A DNA stretch of 64,000 nt from Terriglobales bacterium (GTDB taxonomy: Bacteria; Acidobacteriota; Terriglobia; Terriglobales; Acidobacteriaceae): NCBI GenBank assembly GCA_035651995.1, contig DASRER010000039.1:119684-183683 (forward strand), written 5' to 3'. The notes beneath the pieces are model-generated. The model was not told the DNA's origin. It ran no database searches and was given only the letters and a program-made list of their open reading frames with translations. The position numbers and the translations under genes are program-made. The stretch's first letter is position 1. Each line of letters begins with the position of its first letter. Below are positions 58,376-64,000 of the stretch, piece by piece.

Positions 58376-60691
58376 TTAACGCGCCACCCGCGCGGCGTCC
58401 TGCGGCCTTCCCGCCGCGCGATACGCCTCGGCCAAATGTTCGCGGACATCAGCTTCCACCCGCGCCCGCTCCGCTGCCGCCGCGTGCGGCAACAGCCGCG
58501 CGGCCGATTCCAGCGCCGCCACGCTCTCGCTGTACTCGCGCCGCGCCATGTGCACCACGCCCAGCGTGTCGGCCACCTCGGGACTGCTCGGCGCAAGCTC
58601 GCGCGCATTGCGCGCCAGCGCCAGCGCGCGCTCCAGGTTCGATCCCTGCCGCGCATAGATCCAGGCCAGGTTGTTCGCCGCTACGCCACTCGGCTCGCCG
58701 CGCCGCAGCGCGAACTCATAGGCGCGCGCCGCCGCGTCGTATTCGCGCCGCTCCTGCGCCCGCAGTCCCGCCACCAGCGCCGCCGCCTCCAGGCTGGTGC
58801 GCGACGCCACCTCCGCCGCCGCTTCCAGCTCGCCGCGCGCCGCGTAGGTCTCCACCAGCGCCCGCGCCGCCGTCCCTCGCGCCGGCTCCACCGCCAGCGA
58901 GCGGCGCAAGCAGCGCTCCGCGTCCGCATGCCATCCGCCAACCGCAAAGAGCCGCCCCGTAACCTCCAGCAGCGTTGCCGACTGCGGCGGCGTGTCGGCC
59001 ACTTGCTCCATTCGCAGCAGCAACGGACGCGGCAGATTGCCCGTGCGGTAGAAGCGTGTCAGCGCTTCCATCGTCTCCGCCGACTGCGGCGCCAGCACCA
59101 GCGCGCGCTGAAACTCCAGCAGCGCGCCGCTCATCTTTCGCCTCTCCAGCGCGATCTGTCCCAGCACCAGATGCGGTTCGTACGCCTTCGCGTCCACCTG
59201 CACGCCGCGCCGCGCCACGCTTTCGGCCGCATCCAGCCTGCCTTGCGACAACAGGACGCGTGCGTACACCACCAGCGCCCGCAGGTCGCCGGGTTCCTGC
59301 CGCACCGCCGCGACAGCATCGCGCTCCGCATCCGCCGGATTGCCCGTCTCCAGCGCCGTCTCGGCCAGCGCCACGTGCGCCGGAAGATATCCCGCGTCGC
59401 TCTCCAGCGCCGCCTGCCACTCCTCGCGAGCACTCGACACATCGCCCGACCTGCGCCGCGCCTCGCCCAGCACGAAGTGCGCCGCCGCCGACTCCGGCGA
59501 CAGCGTGACCGCGCTCGACGCCCGCAGCAGCGCCTCGCTCAAGTTGCCCTCCGCCAGCCCGATCTCCGCCTGCAACGTGCCGATCGTCGCCGCATCCAGT
59601 TCACTGCGATGGTTCTCCAGGTCAGCGCGCGCTCGCGCCAGCAGTGCGCTGCGTTCCCGCGGTCCGGTCGCGACCGACATCTGCGCCGCCGCCGCCGCGA
59701 TGTCCGCCTCGACCAATCGCGTGATCACGGCGTTGCGCGCCTGCCGTGCTGCCGCGGCCGCCGGGCTCTCGTCGCCGCGATCGCAATGTCTCGCACCGGC
59801 CGGCGCCGCCTCGCCGCGCAACAATAGCTGCCCGTAGCGCAGGCTCGCCTCATCAGGACGCCCCGCGCCCAGCTGGAAGTCCGCCAGTGCCGTAGGCTGC
59901 GCCGGTTGCATCGCGTCCACCTTGCGCAGCAGCGCCACGGCCTCTTCCACTCTGCCGCTGCGCTCCAGGAACTGCGCCAGGCGCAGGTTCGTCTCCGGGG
60001 TGTCCGAAGCGCGCGCCGCATCGCGATAGTTGCGCTCCGCCGATTCCACGTTTCCTTCCTGCTCGTCCAGCCGCGCCAGCCCCAGCAGTGGCTGCGCGCT
60101 GCCCGGCGCCGCCGCCGCGCTGCGATAAAGCACGGCCCGCGCCTGGTCCACTCTATCGAGCTGGTTGTAAAGCTCGGCCAGCAACAACGACGCCTGCGTG
60201 CGCCGCGGATCAATCTCCAGCGCTCGCGAAAGCGCGATCACCGCCGGCCCGCCGCGTCCCAAGGTCGCCAGCGCTGCACCGATCATTGCCAGCGCATCCG
60301 CGTTATCGGGATTCCTGCGCGCGATCTCGCTGCCCATCTCCAGCGCCTTTTCCGGCGAGCCCGCCGCCAGGTAAAGTTCGGCCAGCCGCTGCCGCGCGCT
60401 ATCGTTGCCGCCGTCCAGGTCGAGCGCCCGCTGATACGCGATGAACGCGTCGCTCGCCCGCTGCATCTGCCACAAACTCTCGCCCCGCTGATATTCGATC
60501 CGCGAACGCATCCCAGCCTGCTTGGCCTGCACCAGCGGCAACAGCGTGTCGTACACCGTCAGCGCCGCCGCCGGACGCGCCTGCGCCTCGAAGCGTTCCG
60601 CCCGCGCCATCTGCCAGCGCACCATCCGTTCGCAACCGGTTGTGAGGAAAACGATGGAGAGAAGAAAGAGAAGCCCCGCCCCGCGCCGCAT
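58376..60691 (-). CDS. TPR lipoprotein, very large repeat array
   Basis: A 771-residue protein with a lipoprotein signal (LLFLLSIVFLTTGC) followed almost entirely by tetratricopeptide repeats, about 15-18 by eye (for example YDTLLPLVQAKQ, YQRALDLDGGNDSARQRLAELYLAAGSPEKALEMGSEI, ALEIDPRRTQASLLLAELYNQLDRVDQARAVLYRS). Such proteins scaffold outer-membrane or periplasmic complexes (for example PelB or XrtA/PEP-CTERM TPR proteins). No catalytic domain is seen. Its role is unknown; the gene stands between a PfpI gene and rlmN. Confidence 0.85.
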   Translation of the reverse strand: MRRGAGLLFLLSIVFLTTGCERMVRWQMARAERFEAQARPAAALTVYDTLLPLVQAKQAGMRSRIEYQRGESLWQMQRASDAFIAYQRALDLDGGNDSARQRLAELYLAAGSPEKALEMGSEIARRNPDNADALAMIGAALATLGRGGPAVIALSRALEIDPRRTQASLLLAELYNQLDRVDQARAVLYRSAAAAPGSAQPLLGLARLDEQEGNVESAERNYRDAARASDTPETNLRLAQFLERSGRVEEAVALLRKVDAMQPAQPTALADFQLGAGRPDEASLRYGQLLLRGEAAPAGARHCDRGDESPAAAAARQARNAVITRLVEADIAAAAAQMSVATGPRERSALLARARADLENHRSELDAATIGTLQAEIGLAEGNLSEALLRASSAVTLSPESAAAHFVLGEARRRSGDVSSAREEWQAALESDAGYLPAHVALAETALETGNPADAERDAVAAVRQEPGDLRALVVYARVLLSQGRLDAAESVARRGVQVDAKAYEPHLVLGQIALERRKMSGALLEFQRALVLAPQSAETMEALTRFYRTGNLPRPLLLRMEQVADTPPQSATLLEVTGRLFAVGGWHADAERCLRRSLAVEPARGTAARALVETYAARGELEAAAEVASRTSLEAAALVAGLRAQERREYDAAARAYEFALRRGEPSGVAANNLAWIYARQGSNLERALALARNARELAPSSPEVADTLGVVHMARREYSESVAALESAARLLPHAAAAERARVEADVREHLAEAYRAAGRPQDAARVAR

Positions 60692-60776
60692 GAGAAGTCA
60701 GATGACAGAGAACCAGCCGCGGATTGCCGGTCAGGTTGTTTCTACGGATGATCTGCGCGCTTCGCGTTGGTGGGAT

Positions 60777-60827
60777 GCCACCCTGAGCGAGAGCCGGGCG
60801 ACGGTGAGGCCCGACGAAGGATCCCTG
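60777..60827. repeat. Variant of the gtcatcctgagcg element
   Basis: ccaccctgagcgagagccgggcgacggtgaggcccgacgaaggatccct: same plan, with a different inner palindrome. Degenerate caactgccg/aattgccg units follow (60855-60896) before the rlmN stop codon. Confidence 0.55.
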
Positions 60828-60891
60828 CCTCGCCCGTGCCCTTGCCGCGAATCCAACTGCCGCCGGCCAAATGCCAACTGCTAATTGCCGC

Positions 60892-62085
60892 TCACAACTG
60901 CACCAGCTCGTTCTCCGCCATCGTCTTCAACTGCCCGCACGCGGCATAGATGTCGCGCCCGCGCGGCTTGCGCACAAACGCCGGAATTCCCGCCTCGATC
61001 AGGATGCGCTGAAACTCCGCCGTCCGCGTCTCCACCGGTGTTGCAAACTCAATGCCCGGCCCCGGATTCAGCGCGATCAGGTTCACCTTGGCCCGCATAC
61101 CGCGCAGCCGCCGCGCCACCTCGCGCGCATGCTCGGGCGCATCGTTGACGCCGCCAAGCAGGACATATTCAAACGTCAGCCGCTCTCGGTTGCGCAGCGG
61201 AAATGCCCGCGCCGCCGCCAGCAGTTGCTCGCTGTCCCACTTGCGATTGATCGGCATCACCTGCGTGCGCAGCTCGTCGTTGGGCGCGTTCAGCGAAATC
61301 GCCAGCTTGGGACGCACTGGCTCTTTGCCGAACTCCTCGATCCGCGGCACGATCCCCGCCGTCGACACCGTCATGTGCGACTCGGGAATTCCCACGCCCT
61401 CCACCAGCAGCCGCACCGCCTTCATGAAGTTCTGGTAGTTCAGGAACGGCTCGCCCTGCCCCATGAACACCAGGTTCACGCGCTCGCCGGGAAGTGAAAC
61501 GCCGTGATCGTTCAGCACCGCCATCACCTGGCCGACGATTTCGCCCGCCGTCAGGTTGCGATGCAGCCCGAGCAGCGCCGTCATGCAGAACCGGCAATCC
61601 ACGGCGCACCCTATCTGGCTCGACACGCAGATCGTCGCCCGCGCCCAGGCGGAGCGCCCGGTTACCCGCGCTGACCGTGCCCCACGTTCGCCGGCGCCTT
61701 TCCTGTGCCGGCCACCCTGGGAACTCTCCGATCCCGCCGGACCACTCGCGTCCTCATTTCCCTCTTCCCCGCCATCTCCCTCCGGCATCCATACCGTTTC
61801 CACGCTCTGGCCGTCGGGAAATCCAAACAGATACCGCACCGTTCCGTCGACCGACGTAAACCTCTTCTCCAGCTGCGGTTGCGTGATCGCAAACCCGCGA
61901 GCCGCCATCTCGCTGCGCAGCGACTGCGGCAGCGTCGTGAACCGCGCCAGCTCCGGCAGCCGGTGCCGGTACATGCCTTGGAAAATCTGCCGCGCCCGAT
62001 ATTCCGGCTGCCCCAACTCCGCGACCACCTCGCTAAGCTCTTGAAGGGAAAGCCCTAAAAGTTCGTTTTTTGGGGGCGACAGCAT
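60892..62085 (-). CDS. rlmN: Dual-specificity RlmN 23S rRNA/tRNA methyltransferase
   Basis: A radical-SAM methyltransferase that makes m2A2503 in 23S rRNA and m2A37 in some tRNAs. 397 residues: ELSEVVAELGQPEYRARQIFQGMYRHRL, PDGQSVETVWMPE, then an unusual insertion of about 43 residues rich in G, E, R and S, then TICVSSQIGCAVDCRFCMT with the CxxxCxxC 4Fe-4S motif, and a C-terminal catalytic Cys in YAACGQLK. The insertion lies just before the radical-SAM strand. Start ATG 62085 with a TATAAT -10 at 62105-62110. Confidence 0.95.
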   Translation of the reverse strand: MLSPPKNELLGLSLQELSEVVAELGQPEYRARQIFQGMYRHRLPELARFTTLPQSLRSEMAARGFAITQPQLEKRFTSVDGTVRYLFGFPDGQSVETVWMPEGDGGEEGNEDASGPAGSESSQGGRHRKGAGERGARSARVTGRSAWARATICVSSQIGCAVDCRFCMTALLGLHRNLTAGEIVGQVMAVLNDHGVSLPGERVNLVFMGQGEPFLNYQNFMKAVRLLVEGVGIPESHMTVSTAGIVPRIEEFGKEPVRPKLAISLNAPNDELRTQVMPINRKWDSEQLLAAARAFPLRNRERLTFEYVLLGGVNDAPEHAREVARRLRGMRAKVNLIALNPGPGIEFATPVETRTAEFQRILIEAGIPAFVRKPRGRDIYAACGQLKTMAENELVQL

Positions 62086-62202
62086 GCTTCGACTCGGCGT
62101 CTGTCATTATAGATGTCGCCCATTCGCCACTTCCCGGGCACCCCGCAGGCACATCACACGACAAATCATCAGCTTACGACCACCTTCCAGAAGGAATCGC
62201 AA

Positions 62203-63579
62203 GTGTCTGACCCACAACCACTTACCGGCATGACGCCGCCGCCGGACCTGTGTGACAATGGAGTTGCCAGCAGCCCCGCTCTGCCGGACTTCCGCGCCAC
62301 CATGGTCAAAGACGCTCGCAACATCCGCCGCGAAGTTCTCCCCAACGGTCTCACCATCCTGACCGAGGAGATGTCGCACCTGCGCTCCATCTCCATCGGC
62401 ATCTGGGTGAAGAGCGGCTCGCGCCACGAAGAGCCTGAGCTCAACGGCATCTCGCACTTCGTCGAGCACATGGTCTTCAAAGGAACCAACACCCGCACCG
62501 CGGAAGACATTGCCCGCCAGGTGGATTCCATCGGCGGCAACATGGACGCCTTCACCGCCAAGGAGTGCGTCTGCTTCAACATCAAGGTCCTCGACGAGCA
62601 CCTGCCCGTCGCCCTCGACGTGCTCAGCGATCTCGTGCTCAACCCCGTCTTCGATACCGAGGACATTTCCCGCGAGCGCGGCGTCATCCTGGAAGAAATC
62701 AAAATGGACGAGGACAATCCCGACTACCTCGTCCACGAAATCTTCACCCAGAATTTCTGGAACGGCCACCCGCTCGGCAAGCCCATCCTGGGTACGCGCG
62801 ATACCGTGCGCCGCTTTGAGCACGATCTGCTGCACGACTACTGGAGGCAGCGCTTCTACCCCGGCAACCTCATCATCGCCGCCGCCGGCAATCTCAAACA
62901 CCAGCACTTCGCGGATCTGGTGCGCAACCGCTTCGATTCACTCCGGCCCGGCAAGAATGGTTTCCACGAAACCGTTCCCCAGGTCGTGCCGCGCATCATC
63001 ATGCGCAACAAGAAATCACTCGAGCAGGTGCAGATCTGCGTCGGCGTTCCCTCCGATCCCATCTCCCATGAAGGCCGCTACGCCGGCTACCTGCTCAACA
63101 CCATGCTGGGCGGCGGCATGAGTTCGCGCCTGTTCCAGAATGTGCGCGAGCGCCAGGGACTGGTCTACACCATCTTCAGTGAGCTGAACCCCTATCGCGA
63201 CACCGGCTGCCTCTCGGTCTACGCCGGCACCTCGCGTGAATCCGCCTCCAAGGTGGTGGAGTCCGTCGTGCAGGAGTTCCGCGACCTCAAGTCCAAGCCC
63301 ATCTCCGACGAGGAGCTGCGCCGCGTCAAAGACCAGCTCAAAGGCAGCCTCATGCTCAGCCTGGAATCGTCCATGTCGCGCATGTCGAACCTCGCGCGCC
63401 AGGAGATGTATTTCGACCACTTCTTCAGCCTCGACGAGATCATCCGCCGCGTCGAGCAGGTTAGTCGCGAAGAGCTGCGCGCGCTGGCCGAACGCTACTT
63501 CCAGACCGATGCCATCGCCGTGACCGTGCTCGGCAACCTGAACGGCATGAAGATCACCCGCGAGCAGCTCGCCTGCTAG
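62203..63579 (+). CDS. M16 family zinc metalloprotease
   Basis: A 458-residue pitrilysin-superfamily peptidase. The inverted zinc motif is HFVEHMVFKG (HxxEH), with the distal glutamate in ERGVILEEIKMDED. The second domain (inactive repeat) includes QICVGVPSDPISHEGRYAGYLLNTMLGGGMSSRLFQNVRERQGLVYTI. Start GTG 62203 with AAGGA 7 nt upstream is preferred; the frame from 62113 lies in promoter DNA of the rlmN side. No signal peptide, so cytosolic as in many single-domain M16 proteins. Confidence 0.93.
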   Translation: MSDPQPLTGMTPPPDLCDNGVASSPALPDFRATMVKDARNIRREVLPNGLTILTEEMSHLRSISIGIWVKSGSRHEEPELNGISHFVEHMVFKGTNTRTAEDIARQVDSIGGNMDAFTAKECVCFNIKVLDEHLPVALDVLSDLVLNPVFDTEDISRERGVILEEIKMDEDNPDYLVHEIFTQNFWNGHPLGKPILGTRDTVRRFEHDLLHDYWRQRFYPGNLIIAAAGNLKHQHFADLVRNRFDSLRPGKNGFHETVPQVVPRIIMRNKKSLEQVQICVGVPSDPISHEGRYAGYLLNTMLGGGMSSRLFQNVRERQGLVYTIFSELNPYRDTGCLSVYAGTSRESASKVVESVVQEFRDLKSKPISDEELRRVKDQLKGSLMLSLESSMSRMSNLARQEMYFDHFFSLDEIIRRVEQVSREELRALAERYFQTDAIAVTVLGNLNGMKITREQLAC

Positions 63580-63587
63580 CTCAAAAG

Positions 63588-63626
63588 TGACAGAAAACGT
63601 ATTCAACTGTTGACACTTTCTGTCAA
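63588..63626. promoter_or_regulatory. Competing inverted repeats downstream of the M16 gene
   Basis: tgacagaaa (63588-63596) can pair with tttctgtca (63617-63625), while ttgaca (63610-63615) can pair with tgtcaa (63621-63626); the two pairings share bases, so they are mutually exclusive. They lie 8-47 nt after the M16 stop codon. Either a terminator or a regulator site (TTGACA is also a good -35), depending on direction; function unproven. Confidence 0.45.
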
Positions 63627-63755
63627 TCAAACCATCATGCGTCTAAAATTTGGCCACCGGTCGGGCCTCCGGCCCTGTTGCGAATCGCTCACAAGACATT
63701 GAAAACGCACGTCCGGAAGCTTAGGCACCACAGTAATCCCCACATTTTCCGCAAC

Positions 63756-63770
63756 TGGCATCCGGCATGC
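63756..63770 (+). promoter_or_regulatory. Sigma-54-type promoter of the pilin gene
   Basis: tggcatccggcatgc matches the sigma-54 consensus: TGGCA at the -24 side and TGC at the -12 side, with the invariant GG and GC 10 bases apart. Transcription would start about 63782, giving a leader of about 54 nt that contains a 6-bp gtaagc/gcttac hairpin (63788-63793/63802-63807). Type IV pilin genes are commonly sigma-54-dependent through PilR. Confidence 0.65.
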
Positions 63771-63835
63771 CCCTATAACTGCCAGATGTAAGCCGGGGAA
63801 AGCTTACAGTGCGAATTTCAACGAAAGAGGATTCA

Positions 63836-64000
63836 ATGCGGAGACAAAAAGGCTTTTCGCTGATCGAACTGCTGATCGTGGTGGCGATCATTCTGATCAT
63901 CGCCGCGATCGCAATTCCGAACCTGCTGCGTTCGCGCATCGCCGCCAACGAATCGTCGGCGGTGGGCTCGATCCGCACGCTCAACACAGCTGAAGTCACC
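63836..64000 (+). CDS. Type IV pilin (prepilin), N-terminal part
   Basis: The window ends in this gene, in frame after 55 codons. The product starts MRRQKGFSLIELLIVVAIILIIAAIAIPNLLRSRI: a short basic leader, the prepilin peptidase site G-F at residues 6-7 with Glu at +5, and the hydrophobic N-terminal helix that packs in the pilus core. After the helix ANESSAVGSIRTLNTAE is typical of acidobacterial and delta-proteobacterial-like short pilins (PilA or a minor pilin). AGAGG lies 6 nt upstream of the ATG. The class cannot be fixed without the C-terminus. Confidence 0.92.
   Translation, partial: MRRQKGFSLIELLIVVAIILIIAAIAIPNLLRSRIAANESSAVGSIRTLNTAEVT

Noticed and set aside
10023..60827. CRISPR-like regularly spaced repeats
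   Set aside because: The dispersed palindromes are kilobases apart, differ in the core, and have no spacers or cas genes; the tandem units near 23903 are only 8 nt and lack spacers.

Overview
The window is a contiguous, very GC-rich chromosomal segment, mostly housekeeping genes with some lineage-specific ones. The gene set points to an acidobacterium (Acidobacteriota, probably Terriglobia or a close relative), judged from gene content and style rather than from a marker search: serine/threonine kinases with TPR or beta-propeller tails, a bifunctional FtcD, a bacterial inositol-phosphate synthase, HemQ, a MoaD-MoaE fusion, a von Willebrand (VWA) protein typical of the group, and many palindromic intergenic repeats. 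There are no phage, IS, integrase or CRISPR signatures.

Layout. 1-9.9 kb: end of miaB, a bifunctional-nuclease gene, truB, rhomboid protease, ftcD, a PagL-like outer-membrane protein, yebC, a PLP-dependent ammonia-lyase, half an AI-2E permease and purQ. 10-18 kb: inositol-phosphate synthase, an NTF2-like secreted protein, DedA, hemQ, endonuclease III and an S9 peptidase. 17.9-22.1 kb: a minus-strand tetrapyrrole operon transcribed ccsA/hemX-like, hemA, hemC, hemD. 22.3-31 kb: galT, mutS, the peptidoglycan-recycling pair nagZ-anmK and a solute-binding lipoprotein. 31-38 kb: a TPR kinase, two secreted proteins with Ig/FN3-like folds, ferredoxin and tRNA-Asn. 38-50 kb: small proteins, an S10 carboxypeptidase, an Hfq-like gene overlapping an inositol-monophosphatase gene, a swivel-first aconitase-family enzyme, an orphan nuoB, a PilZ protein, an alkyltransferase-like protein, the VWA protein and moaDE. 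50-54 kb: a kinase locus holding the debris of at least one more kinase copy. 54-64 kb: lon, a GNAT gene, a decayed alcohol dehydrogenase, a DJ-1/PfpI protein, a large TPR lipoprotein, rlmN, an M16 protease and the start of a type IV pilin gene.

How genes work together: hemA-hemC-hemD with the ccsA/hemX-like membrane protein and nearby hemQ suggest a coproporphyrin-dependent heme route; nagZ and anmK are successive steps in muropeptide recycling; the inositol-phosphate synthase and inositol monophosphatase could together make free inositol; lon, mutS, nth, rlmN, truB and miaB are maintenance functions.

Non-coding features are the most distinctive part. (i) Several genes have a -10 hexamer only 6-7 nt before the start codon, suggesting leaderless mRNAs. 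(ii) Many intergenic regions hold hairpins made from short degenerate tandem repeats whose unit differs from locus to locus; some arms encode the C-terminus of the adjacent protein. (iii) Several families of GC-rich palindromes are scattered between genes. (iv) At 50.4-51.1 kb, kinase debris plus a palindromic repeat have left a 66-codon stub that ends over the start codon of an intact kinase.
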